Origin: Chryseobacterium aahli
GTDB lineage: Bacteria > Bacteroidota > Bacteroidia > Flavobacteriales > Weeksellaceae
Direction of reading: 5' to 3'
Assembly (NCBI RefSeq): GCF_022699665.1
Contig: NZ_JALDNB010000003.1
Location: forward strand, 1 to 64,000
Length of the DNA stretch: 64,000 bases
This document shows, piece by piece, positions 52,795 to 62,208 of this stretch. The first letter of the stretch is position 1. Each line of letters begins with the position of its first letter. The notes under the pieces were generated by a model. It was not told the DNA's origin and ran no database searches. It saw only the letters and a program-made list of their open reading frames with translations. The position numbers and the translations under genes are program-made.

Positions 52795-54057
52795 ATGAGA
52801 ACAGTACCCGGAAAGATAAAAAAAGGTTTTGTTACTTATAAAACACCGATTATTTATGCTTCAAGCTCTATTACTAAAGCTGTTGCAACGTTAATTGCGG
52901 GTTTCTTTATTGCAAAATTTATTTCACCTGAAGATTTGGGATTATGGTCTACGCTTTCCTTATTCATCACGTATGCCTTATTTTTGCAAGGCGGTGTAAT
53001 TAATGGATTGAACCTCGAATTACCACTGTCTTTTGGTGAGGGAAAAAATAAAAGAGGCAGATTAATGGTAAGTGTAACGCAAACATTTACGCTTTATATA
53101 TCTAGTGCATTTTTTGTAATAGGATTTATGCTGTATCTATTTTTCCCTTTCGAAAATATTAAAATTAAATTTGGTGTTTTAGCCGTATCCTGTATTATCG
53201 TATTAACTTTTTACCAAAATCATTTGCTTTCAACTTTTCGTTCGAATAATTCTTTTTTAAAGTTGTCCTATTTGCAGATCATTGATGCGTTTGTAAATAT
53301 TATCACCATATTTTTAGTCTTATATTTCTCCTACTATGGTTTATTGCTAAAAGCCGTTATTGTTATCATCATATTTGTTGCACTTTTACATATAAACAGA
53401 CCTATTAAAGTTTCCTTAAAATGGGATCGGAAAGTTTTTTTTAATTTGGCAAAAGTTGGATTTCCAATATTTATTTTAGCTTATATAGAATCTTTAGCAC
53501 TTACTTTTGATAAACTAATTTTAATTAAATACACAGACCTGAAAAGTGTGGGATTTTATTCTTTTGCATTATACGCATTAGCTTTTTCAACGCTTTTTGC
53601 TAATTCTATTGCAAGTTATATTTATCCTAAAATGTCTTATCAATATGGGAAAGATAAGAATACATTAATCCTTTGGAAATACGTAAAAAAAATAACAGTT
53701 TTATTATTCATTATTCAACTGCCACTTTTTGTAATAGGCTATTTTGTGATACCGATAGTAGTAACAGACTATTTTCCGAATTATATAGAAAGTATAATAC
53801 CAATGCAAATTTTATTACTGGCAGGAATTATGAAAGGTTCCGTAATTGGTGTAAATGTTATTTGGAGTATGAAAAAATGGAAGTATATGATAATCTATCA
53901 AGTTTTATATTCTGTACTTGTCGTTGTACTTACTTTTTTGTTTCTAAAGTTGTTTGATGATAAAATTATTGGGGTGTCATTTGGAATATTGGTCGCTAAC
54001 ACATTAAATCTTATAAGTGGGATTTATCTTTCTTATAAGGCAACGCACATCGCATAA
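52795..54057 (+). CDS. wzx: Oligosaccharide flippase, Wzx-like
   Basis: A 420-residue inner-membrane protein with about 12 hydrophobic helices spread over its length. It is predicted to flip the lipid-linked repeat unit to the periplasmic face. The opening segment SSITKAVATLIAGFFIAKFISPEDLGLWSTLSLF is typical of the polysaccharide transporter (PST) family. It follows the terminator by about 60 bases; I saw no consensus promoter there, so some read-through is likely. The next gene follows after two bases. Confidence 0.88.
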   Translation: MRTVPGKIKKGFVTYKTPIIYASSSITKAVATLIAGFFIAKFISPEDLGLWSTLSLFITYALFLQGGVINGLNLELPLSFGEGKNKRGRLMVSVTQTFTLYISSAFFVIGFMLYLFFPFENIKIKFGVLAVSCIIVLTFYQNHLLSTFRSNNSFLKLSYLQIIDAFVNIITIFLVLYFSYYGLLLKAVIVIIIFVALLHINRPIKVSLKWDRKVFFNLAKVGFPIFILAYIESLALTFDKLILIKYTDLKSVGFYSFALYALAFSTLFANSIASYIYPKMSYQYGKDKNTLILWKYVKKITVLLFIIQLPLFVIGYFVIPIVVTDYFPNYIESIIPMQILLLAGIMKGSVIGVNVIWSMKKWKYMIIYQVLYSVLVVVLTFLFLKLFDDKIIGVSFGILVANTLNLISGIYLSYKATHIA

Positions 54058-54059
54058 AA

Positions 54060-55409
54060 ATGGAAAACATCAAACCAAAGCAATTATCGTTTTCAGAAAT
54101 CACGGATAAATTCCTGAAATTAGAAGAGAAAAAACAACTTCTAAATTTAAAAATCAACAATGTTTTTCCTTGGCAAATTGTAAGGGTGAAAATTTTTACC
54201 GAAATTATAACTCACTATATGCCCGGAAATGTAGAACAGCCGACTGAACAAAAATTTAATAATCTAAAAAGAATACTTTATAGATTATTAGCAAATGCTA
54301 TGATCTACAATCCTTTTTTTGATTTTGCAAAAAGCGAAATTTTAATGTTTGAAAGTGGTAGAAAATATAGAAGTAAGAATTCTTATATTGATATTTATAC
54401 TCATTATTTGCATGATATTTTAAAAAAACAAGGAAAAAACATTACTACGTATGAAACGTATTATAATGAAAATGAAAGTTTTTACAAACGAGGTAAGAAA
54501 GTAAAACATCTGGATTTTATCCATTTTTATACTTCTTTTCTCTCAAAAATAAAAAAAGGTAATTTCACTGATTCAGAGTTGAAAAAAATAAAATCTATTA
54601 GAAAAGATCTTACCAACGAATTTAATTTAGATATAAATGTTTTAGGCATTTTTAATTCGGAAATTAATAAGTTTAAAATTGAATTTAGTCTTTATGATCG
54701 GTTATTAAAAAAGAAAAAACCAAAAGAAATATTCATCATTAATTCTTGTGATAGATGTTCCCTAATAGATGCTGCGAAGCAAAACAAAATCTTTGTAAAT
54801 GAACTTCAGCATGGCCTCAATAGTGATAAAGATGTTATTTTAAATTTTCCATTTGCAAAAAAAGATTCTTTAGCCTACTTTCCAGACAAATTTTATATTT
54901 GGGATAACGTAGATATGTTTTTTGCGACATTGCCATTAAGTGAAAAAAATATTTTATCTCTTCCTAATTATCATTTGCAACAGTTAGTTGATGAAACTAT
55001 TGATGTTCCAAAGGAAAATGATCACCTACTTTTTATATCACAACCAATAGGATCTATTGAAATTCAAGAATTTATTATTAACAATATAGAAAAGTTGGCT
55101 AATTATAAAATTAGCTATAAAGTACATCCGGCAGAGAATAAAGATAACTTAGTGAAGTTACGCAATTACTCTGATAATCATTTAAATTTGAGAATAATAG
55201 ATAATAATGAATCTATTTATGTATTGATGAAAAAAGCAAAATATGTCATTGGCATTTATTCATCTGCACTTTTTGAAGCAATAGCTTTTGATTGTAAAAT
55301 TATTCTTCTAAATTTGTCTGGAGTGGAAATGTCATTTCCTTTATTAAAACAATCTAATAATAAATTGATAGAAATAAATGAAGATTTATCAGTTTATTTA
55401 AATGATTAA
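54060..55409 (+). CDS. Putative glycosyltransferase, possible nonulosonate transferase
   Basis: A 449-residue cytoplasmic protein that I cannot place in a named family. The C-terminal half looks like a GT-B fold shared by capsule and sialyltransferase-type enzymes. It has NELQHGLNSDK, the ISYKVHPAENKD segment with the His-Pro pair, and VIGIYSSALFEAIAFDCKIILLN, where the Ser pair usually binds the donor phosphate. His-Pro and Ser motifs of this kind occur in bacterial sialyltransferases and polysialyltransferases. Since the locus makes a CMP-nonulosonate and no other gene looks like its transferase, this is the best candidate. Inference only. Confidence 0.65.
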   Translation: MENIKPKQLSFSEITDKFLKLEEKKQLLNLKINNVFPWQIVRVKIFTEIITHYMPGNVEQPTEQKFNNLKRILYRLLANAMIYNPFFDFAKSEILMFESGRKYRSKNSYIDIYTHYLHDILKKQGKNITTYETYYNENESFYKRGKKVKHLDFIHFYTSFLSKIKKGNFTDSELKKIKSIRKDLTNEFNLDINVLGIFNSEINKFKIEFSLYDRLLKKKKPKEIFIINSCDRCSLIDAAKQNKIFVNELQHGLNSDKDVILNFPFAKKDSLAYFPDKFYIWDNVDMFFATLPLSEKNILSLPNYHLQQLVDETIDVPKENDHLLFISQPIGSIEIQEFIINNIEKLANYKISYKVHPAENKDNLVKLRNYSDNHLNLRIIDNNESIYVLMKKAKYVIGIYSSALFEAIAFDCKIILLNLSGVEMSFPLLKQSNNKLIEINEDLSVYLND

Positions 55410-55420
55410 CCTACGTATAA

Positions 55421-56677
55421 ATGGTTTTACTTTTTATTTTTTTTTTAGTTCTATTTCTTGGATATCTCAAGAACAAATCCTTGGCTTGGATTTTAGTTAT
55501 TATACAGTTGCTTTCTGCCGGAGGTGTATTTTTCATGGGAAAGGATTTGAATATGGAAAATTTAACCGATTACGCATATGTTCTTCTATCATGTGTTTTA
55601 TTATTTTTAATAATTTCTCCTTGGAAGAATTATTATGGAGTGCAAGAATTTGTTGTGCCTAATTCCCAAAAACTTAAAAATTTTACGAATTTTCTGATTA
55701 TTGTTAATTCAATTGCTTTTGTAATCCTGTCCATTATTACATACATTGTACAATCCACAGTGGTAGATATTAATAAATTTAAATATTCTGAAGGAGTTGG
55801 TGCCGATTTCATAGCATCTCATTTGCCATTTCCAAATGTTTTTTTCAGTTTAGCAATTATGTTATCTTATTTTGGTTATTTTATTTTGCCACTTCATTTT
55901 TACTATCTATATAAGAAGAGATTTTTATTATCATTGGTTTGTTTTATTCTTTCATTAAATATTATGCTTGTTGGCCTCACCTATTTTTCACGTGCAGCAG
56001 TATTGCAATATGTTTTTATTTACCTCTTCATGTTGTATTTGCATTATAATATTTACAATAAATTTATAAAACGAAATATTAAAATAGGAATGATCATAAC
56101 TAGCGTAGTTGCTGTTATGTATTTTATAAATGTTTCAGTTTTGAGATTTCAAGAAGATACTTCTTTGGCAAAGAGTTATTCTAAAACTATTCCTGTAGAT
56201 GCTGTAACACAGGATCCATTAACATATAGTTTTTTAGATTATATGTCGCAAGGCTATTTAAATGGATTTGAAGTATTGAAAATTTATAAGGGCGAAGGAT
56301 TTAATGGCACACTTACTTTTGAGAAAGTGATTGGTCTCATCTCCAATGATTCAAATGCAACTTATAATCGTTTAAAATATAGACAGAAATTATGGCCTCG
56401 TGAGTACAGTTATAGTTTTAACGGTTTTCCTGCTTATGCAGTTTATGATTATGGTATTTTAGGTAGTATTTTAGTATGTTTGCTTTATTTTTTCTTAATA
56501 AATAAACTAAAACCTAGAAATGATATGCTGGATTTAAGAAATGTTTTTATAATTGTTGTGCTTATTCAAATTCCGCTAATGTCAATATTTTATAGCGAAA
56601 TAGGAGGTTCTATTATAGCCATTTTATTGTGTATACCGGTTTGGATATATTTTAAATTTAATATAAAAAATGCTTAA
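55421..56677 (+). CDS. wzy: O-antigen/oligosaccharide polymerase, Wzy-like
   Basis: A 418-residue inner-membrane protein with about 11-12 hydrophobic helices and a large periplasmic loop (about 240-335, including LDYMSQGYLNGFEVLKIYKGEG and NGFPAYAVYDYGILGSILV). This fits Wzy polymerases, which join repeat units in the periplasm and are very variable in sequence. The call rests on topology, place in the locus (after Wzx) and the Tyr-Asp-Tyr-Gly segment typical of the group. It starts 11 bases after the transferase gene. Confidence 0.8.
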   Translation: MVLLFIFFLVLFLGYLKNKSLAWILVIIQLLSAGGVFFMGKDLNMENLTDYAYVLLSCVLLFLIISPWKNYYGVQEFVVPNSQKLKNFTNFLIIVNSIAFVILSIITYIVQSTVVDINKFKYSEGVGADFIASHLPFPNVFFSLAIMLSYFGYFILPLHFYYLYKKRFLLSLVCFILSLNIMLVGLTYFSRAAVLQYVFIYLFMLYLHYNIYNKFIKRNIKIGMIITSVVAVMYFINVSVLRFQEDTSLAKSYSKTIPVDAVTQDPLTYSFLDYMSQGYLNGFEVLKIYKGEGFNGTLTFEKVIGLISNDSNATYNRLKYRQKLWPREYSYSFNGFPAYAVYDYGILGSILVCLLYFFLINKLKPRNDMLDLRNVFIIVVLIQIPLMSIFYSEIGGSIIAILLCIPVWIYFKFNIKNA

Positions 56678-56746
56678 TTGTTTTAAAAAGCTAAATGTAA
56701 TTCAATTTAGATATTAATAGTCCCTACTATAAAAGAACTTTTTTTA

Positions 56747-58015
56747 ATGAAAAACAAGATATTGGTTATCAGTCACAATCCTTTTTCAAAAATTAGCAAC
56801 AATGGTAAAACATTGGAAGCAATTTTTTCCAAATTCAAAAAAGAGGAATTGGCGCAATTATATTTTGTTGAAATCGATGTAGACAGAGATTTTGCAGAAG
56901 CAAACTTTTATGTTTCCGATAAAGATGTTGTAAAATCAATGTATGGTGCAAAGATTGAAAATAAATATTCTTTAACAAAATCACTAAATGACAACTCACA
57001 AAATTTCGGAGAATCCAAAATAGTTCAGTTTTTAAGAAATCATAATCAAACATTCGCTTTATTTCGCGATCTACTTTGGCAAACTTTCCGATTGGAAAAA
57101 AAAGATTCACTTTTGAGCTGGATTAAAGATTTTAATCCCAATTTTATCTTTTTTGTAGGTGGCTATCAAGCCTCAACTCATAGGATGGTAAGATTTTTGT
57201 CTAACAGATTTCAAGTGAAATATGGAATTTTTTATACAGATGATTATATTATATACCCTAATCAAGACAATATTCTAAAGAAAATTCAACATGGCAGGTT
57301 AAAACGGAGCTATGCTAAAACAATCAAAGACGCTTCAATTTGTTTTGCAATTGGTGATATGATGGCAGAGGAATATAGTAAATATTTTAACAAAACGTTT
57401 CAACCTATTATGAATATGGTAAGAACCGATTTGCCTATCATTAAAATAACGAATAATGAGAAATTTGTGATTTCTTATTTTGGTGGATTACACCTTAATA
57501 GATGGAGAATGTTAGCTGGTTTTTCTTCACAACTTGATCAAAAATCAATTATTTTGCGAGTATATGCAAATGACGTTTTAAAAGAAGATGTCGCACGAAT
57601 TTTTGAAGAAACGAATATAGATTTTAAAGGATGCGTAACTGGCGAAGGATTAAAAAATGCAATAGCCGATTCTGATGCTCTCATTCACGTTGAAAGTGAT
57701 TTATTGGAATATAGATCACTTACAAAACTTTCCGTATCTACTAAAATTCCAGAATATTTAAATACGAATAAACTTGTAATAGCTTATGGTCCCAAAGATA
57801 TTGCATCCATAAAACTAATATCAGATAATAATCTCGGTTTGGTTATCAATCATCAAAATGAGGTAAGAGAGAAAATGGATGAAATTCTCAAAAATCCTTC
57901 GCAGATTGCTGTTTTCTCTGAAAATGCCAGAAATTATGCATCATCCTATTTTAACATTGAAAAAAACAGTTTAAAATTTAAACAATTGATAGAAAACATC
58001 ATCCATGAAGATTAA
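56747..58015 (+). CDS. Glycosyltransferase, GT4-like
   Basis: A 422-residue GT-B fold transferase for one sugar of the repeat unit. The N-terminal ILVISHNPFSKISNNGKTLEAIFSKF is typical for the acceptor-binding domain. The C-terminal half has VISYFGGLHLNRW, then SDALIHVESD and VSTKIPEYLNTNKLVIAYGP, the donor-binding region where a Lys/Glu pair holds the nucleotide phosphate and sugar. Substrate unknown. It overlaps the next gene by 11 bases. Confidence 0.82.
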   Translation: MKNKILVISHNPFSKISNNGKTLEAIFSKFKKEELAQLYFVEIDVDRDFAEANFYVSDKDVVKSMYGAKIENKYSLTKSLNDNSQNFGESKIVQFLRNHNQTFALFRDLLWQTFRLEKKDSLLSWIKDFNPNFIFFVGGYQASTHRMVRFLSNRFQVKYGIFYTDDYIIYPNQDNILKKIQHGRLKRSYAKTIKDASICFAIGDMMAEEYSKYFNKTFQPIMNMVRTDLPIIKITNNEKFVISYFGGLHLNRWRMLAGFSSQLDQKSIILRVYANDVLKEDVARIFEETNIDFKGCVTGEGLKNAIADSDALIHVESDLLEYRSLTKLSVSTKIPEYLNTNKLVIAYGPKDIASIKLISDNNLGLVINHQNEVREKMDEILKNPSQIAVFSENARNYASSYFNIEKNSLKFKQLIENIIHED

Positions 58016-59177
58016 TTTTATTGGAGGTTTCTTTCCTGAAGATCAACTTTCAGATTACATAAATAGCACCAAAGGCGATTTTCATTACGCTGCAGATTCG
58101 CTTCAAAAATCTATAATTTCTGGATTAAAGATTAATTCAATTGAAACCAAGCTTATTACAATTCCATTTTTAACCAACTATCCTAACAATAGTAATATTA
58201 TTGTAAAAGGTCATAAAGGAAGCAAGTATAGCAGTATTCCATTTATTAATTTAAAACTAATTGATTCATTTAGTAAATCCATCAACTTAAAAAAGTTTAT
58301 TATTAATGAAATTCCTAACAAAGAAGATGAGATATTGCTAATTTATGGAATGTTCGATTACTTTCTAAAAGGTATTCCCAATACTTACAAAAATAAGATA
58401 AGCCTTATAGTTCCAGATTTACCTGCAATGATGGGTGGAGATATGAAAAAGTTTCATATTAAAATGTACATTAAGTATGTTGAATATATGATTAAGAAAA
58501 ATATTCATAAAGTAGATTCTTTCGTATTCATATCAAAATATATGAAAGATATGGTTGATACAAAAGGAAAACCTTGGGTTGTAGTTGAAGGTATTTACAA
58601 TAATCAAATTAATGTAGAATTACCTTCAAAAGAAGAAAGTATTACGATTCTTTATACAGGAACATTAGCAAAAAGATATGGAATAATAGAATTAATCAAT
58701 GCTTTTAGTTTGATTGAAAATCAGGATTATAAATTATGGATTTGTGGAGACGGAGACGGTAGAGAAAATGTGGAAAATGCGGCAAAAAAAGACGCTCGTA
58801 TAAAGTACTTTGGAATAATACCCAATAATGAAAGCTTGGTGCTTCAAAGAAGAGCAACAATCCTTGTTAATCCAAGGCAAAATAATTCAGAATATACTAA
58901 GTATTCATTTCCATCAAAAACTATGGAATATTTAGCTTCGGGAACGCCGACCATAATGTACAAATTAGATGGTGTTCCCGAGGAATACTGCAAATATTTT
59001 TTTTCTCCTAAAGATAACTCTGAAAATAGTCTCAAAGAAAAAATTATAGAAATAGCTGTTTTAAAACAAGAAGAGAGGGATAGTTTTGGGAAAATAGCAC
59101 AAAATTTTATTTTTGAAAATAAAAATCCTCAGGTTCAAGTAGAGAAAATTATAAATATGGTAAAAGACCTAATTTAA
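58005..59177 (+). CDS. Glycosyltransferase family 4
   Basis: A 390-residue GT-B fold transferase. The donor-binding half shows ITILYTGTLAKRYGIIELINAF, LWICGDGDGRENV, GIIPNNESLVLQRRATILVNPR and the conserved FPSKTMEYLASGTPTIM with Lys and Glu. This is a standard GT4 pattern. No membrane segment is evident. It probably adds a later sugar of the repeat unit. Start overlaps the previous gene, so the two are coupled. Confidence 0.87.
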   Translation: MKINFIGGFFPEDQLSDYINSTKGDFHYAADSLQKSIISGLKINSIETKLITIPFLTNYPNNSNIIVKGHKGSKYSSIPFINLKLIDSFSKSINLKKFIINEIPNKEDEILLIYGMFDYFLKGIPNTYKNKISLIVPDLPAMMGGDMKKFHIKMYIKYVEYMIKKNIHKVDSFVFISKYMKDMVDTKGKPWVVVEGIYNNQINVELPSKEESITILYTGTLAKRYGIIELINAFSLIENQDYKLWICGDGDGRENVENAAKKDARIKYFGIIPNNESLVLQRRATILVNPRQNNSEYTKYSFPSKTMEYLASGTPTIMYKLDGVPEEYCKYFFSPKDNSENSLKEKIIEIAVLKQEERDSFGKIAQNFIFENKNPQVQVEKIINMVKDLI

Positions 59178-59197
59178 AAATTACTTATATTTAAATT

Positions 59198-60475
59198 ATG
59201 AAAAAAAGCAATGATTCAAAATTATTAATATTTCGTTTTACTTTTATATGCTTGTTTCTTATCGCATCTATTTGCTACGGGCAAATTAAAAATACCATAA
59301 ATGTTGCAAAAAAAGGAATTTATCCCATAAAAGGAATTGAGACGGATCAACAAAAATATGCTCGCTGGGAGAAGATTGAAGCCTTGTTTCAGGATGCAAG
59401 AAAAAATAAGTTCAACCTTTTTTTTCCAGCAGGTGTGTATGATGTAGGATCTAGAAATTTTCCTTTCAGAACCCCAGAATATGTAAAGAATGATCTTTTA
59501 TTAGATTGCGCAAACATCACAATCAGTGGAGAAAAAGGAACAATTTTTATGACCTCAGGAACAGGTGGGGATGTTTTGCAACTTAACAAAGTTAAAAATA
59601 TTACCATTAAGAATTTAGAGATTACAGCAACGATACAGAATCAAAAGAAACATGGTTCAAATGGGATTTCTATAACCAACGGTTTTGATAATATTAATCT
59701 TGATAATATAAAAGTTTATGATTTACCTGGTGTAGATGTAGAAACCTGGGTAGATGGGAACAAAGGTTTAACAATTCAAAGCGATATAGGAAGTACATCT
59801 TATATGGGAAGCATTACTGCAAAAAATATTTATGTAGAAAATGTAGCTTATGGTTTCCGAATGGATACCGGGCATCTTTCTGATCTTCTCAAAAATTATA
59901 AAACGATAAAGGTTGATGTTGAAATGACAGTCAAAAAAGCATTTCAAGGATTCTCCATGGAATTTGGAATGTCTCAAAATGATATACCAGATAATGCCAA
60001 ATTAAATATTAAAGCAAATATAAAATTACAAGATTGTCAACAATATATTCGACTCGGAAGAGTAATTGGAGGGAAATATAATTTTGAACTTAGTAAAACC
60101 GAAAATGATAATAGAATTTTTAATGATTACAACAATAAAAAATGGTTATCAGTTCATGATGGGGTTTTTGGATTTATTTCCTATTATACCAAAAAAACAG
60201 ATGTGACAATAAAAGGAAATATTGGTAATGTAGATACAAAAGTATGGATCGGAGCGGTTGGGAATATTGTAGAACCATTTAATTTGAGAAATAGCACAGA
60301 ATATAATAAATTTTATTTTGACATAGGTGGTAAATCTTCAGATACTGATTTACGCCTCATTTCTGTTGCAGGAAATTCTTTAAATAATAATGAGATTAAA
60401 ATTACTAAGAGAACAACAGATAAAATTCCTCTTGAATTTACATCCAATTCAAATAATTTAATTAAGTTAAAGTAG
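59198..60475 (+). CDS. Secreted right-handed beta-helix (pectate lyase-like) protein
   Basis: A 425-residue exported protein. A signal peptide of about 29 residues ends ASICYGQ. The N-terminal part (ARWEKIEALFQDARKNKFNLFFPAGVYDV) matches the pectate-lyase-superfamily opening, and repeated strands such as ITIKNLEITA, INLDNIKVYDL and ITAKNIYVENVAYGF are rungs of a parallel beta-helix. Such proteins in polysaccharide loci may be lyases or hydrolases that trim the polymer. No catalytic residues can be assigned by eye. It is the last gene of this run before a 590-base gap. Confidence 0.72.
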   Translation: MKKSNDSKLLIFRFTFICLFLIASICYGQIKNTINVAKKGIYPIKGIETDQQKYARWEKIEALFQDARKNKFNLFFPAGVYDVGSRNFPFRTPEYVKNDLLLDCANITISGEKGTIFMTSGTGGDVLQLNKVKNITIKNLEITATIQNQKKHGSNGISITNGFDNINLDNIKVYDLPGVDVETWVDGNKGLTIQSDIGSTSYMGSITAKNIYVENVAYGFRMDTGHLSDLLKNYKTIKVDVEMTVKKAFQGFSMEFGMSQNDIPDNAKLNIKANIKLQDCQQYIRLGRVIGGKYNFELSKTENDNRIFNDYNNKKWLSVHDGVFGFISYYTKKTDVTIKGNIGNVDTKVWIGAVGNIVEPFNLRNSTEYNKFYFDIGGKSSDTDLRLISVAGNSLNNNEIKITKRTTDKIPLEFTSNSNNLIKLK

Positions 60476-60583
60476 AAATTTTAGACTTTCGATAGGAGTA
60501 ATTTATAAACAGTTTGATAATTATATTTTGTCAAACAATATAAGTTTATATAAAATAAAGCACTTTTGATAATAGACTATATC

Positions 60584-60675
60584 GGCTCATTCGGAACAGC
60601 AGTTTTTACCGTTTTCTTGATGTCAATTATTTTAAAGAAAGTCAGGTTATTTTGCTGCGATGAAAAAAATAGGAC
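60584..60675 (+). pseudogene. Remnant of an FnlA/CapE-like dehydratase gene head
   Basis: Bases from 60584 read GSFGTAV, then after a few divergent codons LKKVRLFCCDEKNRT. This matches the start of the intact gene at 63638 (GSFGTAVLNRFL and FKEIRIFSRDEKKQD). DNA similarity is plain: GGCTCATTCGGAACAGC here against GGCTCATTCGGGACAGC at 63668. The fragment lacks a start and decays after about 90 bases. It lies just upstream of the second amidination module, which separates it from the intact gene. Confidence 0.7.
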
Positions 60676-60722
60676 TATTACATTCTTATTAAAAGATAAA
60701 CCAAATAGTATAAAAAAGTTTT

Positions 60723-60809
60723 GTTGTGATTGCCGTTAATAAAAATGGGATTTTATCCGAAGATAAAGAAAATAGATTTCTAGTTTATAAACAACCTATC
60801 AATTCTTAG
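60723..60809 (+). pseudogene. Possible C-terminal fragment of another gene
   Basis: An open stretch reads VVIAVNKNGILSEDKENRFL and on to a stop at 60807-60809. It resembles the last strand of a fibronectin-like domain at the end of some secreted hydrolases. No start or continuous upstream frame exists. The call is weak. The rest of the 60476-61065 gap is AT-rich, with the dehydratase remnant at 60584 and the -7 element at 61045. Confidence 0.35.
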
Positions 60810-61044
60810 TTAATAATCTAAATGAATTTGTTTTTAATAAAAGTAATCTATTATACAAATTGTAACAGCCATCGCTTAATATAGAATTTTGAATTACAAT
60901 GTATTTTCTATTTTTTGTAATTATTTATTTTATAGCTTAATAACTAAACTGAAAAATTCTCATCAATATTTTTTAAGTTTAAAATATTATCTAAATTATC
61001 ACACGAATTCGCAACAATTCACAAAATAATTATTCGCAAATTCA

Positions 61045-61052
61045 TACCTTTG
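61045..61052 (+). promoter_or_regulatory. -7 promoter element before amidination module 2
   Basis: TACCTTTG is an exact TAnnTTTG match, 13 bases before the ATG at 61066. No TTG at the -33 distance. It suggests that the second module is transcribed on its own. Confidence 0.5.
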
Positions 61053-61065
61053 CAAAAAACTTTGG

Positions 61066-62208
61066 ATGATTAATCGCCCTTATCAAATCTGCACAAAAAC
61101 AATAATGGATACTACGGATCCCAATATTGTTTTTAATGATAAAGGAGAAAGCGATTATTATACCAATTACATTAAGAATATAAAACCCAATTGGCATACC
61201 AATGATAAGGGTTATAAAGAATTAATGAGAATTGCAGGAAATATAAGAAAAAATTCTAAAAACAAAGATTTCGATTGTATCATTGGTCTTAGTGGTGGTT
61301 TAGATAGTTCCTATGCGGTATACGTGGCTAAAGAAATTATGGGTCTTCGTCCATTGGTTTTTCATGTTGATACTGGCTGGAATACCAATCAAGCAGTTTC
61401 AAATATCGAAAAAATTATTGATGGTTTACAATTAGATCTCTTTACAGAAGTCATTAATTGGGAAGAGATGAAAGACCTTCAGATTTCTTTTTTAAAATCT
61501 CAAATTTCTGATCAAGATTTACCTCAGGATTATGCCATTTTCTCTGCACTTTATCGATTTGCCAAAAAACATAAAATCAATAGTGTAATTACAGGAAGTA
61601 ATTTTTCTACAGAATGTTGCAGGGAACCTGAAGAATGGGGCGGGTTTACAGGTATTGATAAAATATTAGTAAATGATATACATGGTCAATTTGGCACAAT
61701 ACCCCTCAAAACATTTCCTTTAGTAGATATTTTATCTTATAAGATTTATTACAGATATATTCATGGAATGGCTATTTATAAGCCACTAAATTTATTTCCT
61801 TTTAATAAAATTGATGTAGAAAAATTGCTTAATGAGAAATTTCAATGGCAACCCTTTCAACACAAACACCACGAATCTCGTTTCACAAGATTTTATGAAG
61901 ATTATTGGTTGCCAAGAAAATTTGGCTATCAAAAAAGAAAAGCCCATTTCTCTAGTTTAATATTAACCGGACAAATGACGCGTGAGGAAGCACTAGAAAG
62001 AGTTTCAAAACCAGAACTTTCTGAAGAATTTTTAATGAAAGAGTTCGAATATGTTGCTCATAAATTAAAGATGACTACTGACGAGTTGCAGCAAATTTTC
62101 GAAGGAGAAAATAAAACCTATAAAGATTATAAAAATAAAATGGGTCTTATTAAATTTGGTGCACAAGCCATGCAGAAATTAGGCTTAGAAAAAAGATTAT
62201 TTAGATAA
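61066..62208 (+). CDS. N-acetyl sugar amidotransferase, WbpG-like, module 2
   Basis: A 380-residue PP-loop enzyme with SGGLDS at 76-81, followed by LVFHVDTGWNTNQAV and VITGSNFSTECC. It probably makes an acetamidino sugar with ammonia from the HisH/HisF2 pair encoded next. Unlike the module 1 enzyme it keeps only Cys9 of the N-terminal four-Cys zinc set: the first pair reads CTKT and the second is replaced by ESDYY. Little overall similarity to module 1 is seen outside the PP-loop, so it is not a recent duplicate. In Pseudomonas, WbpG with HisH2/HisF2 acts in synthesis of acetamidino-mannuronic acid. Confidence 0.87.
   Translation: MINRPYQICTKTIMDTTDPNIVFNDKGESDYYTNYIKNIKPNWHTNDKGYKELMRIAGNIRKNSKNKDFDCIIGLSGGLDSSYAVYVAKEIMGLRPLVFHVDTGWNTNQAVSNIEKIIDGLQLDLFTEVINWEEMKDLQISFLKSQISDQDLPQDYAIFSALYRFAKKHKINSVITGSNFSTECCREPEEWGGFTGIDKILVNDIHGQFGTIPLKTFPLVDILSYKIYYRYIHGMAIYKPLNLFPFNKIDVEKLLNEKFQWQPFQHKHHESRFTRFYEDYWLPRKFGYQKRKAHFSSLILTGQMTREEALERVSKPELSEEFLMKEFEYVAHKLKMTTDELQQIFEGENKTYKDYKNKMGLIKFGAQAMQKLGLEKRLFR

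Noticed and set aside
55402..55662. Short frame overlapping the polymerase gene
   Set aside because: It is out of frame with the longer membrane protein beginning at 55421, and its translation has no domain character.
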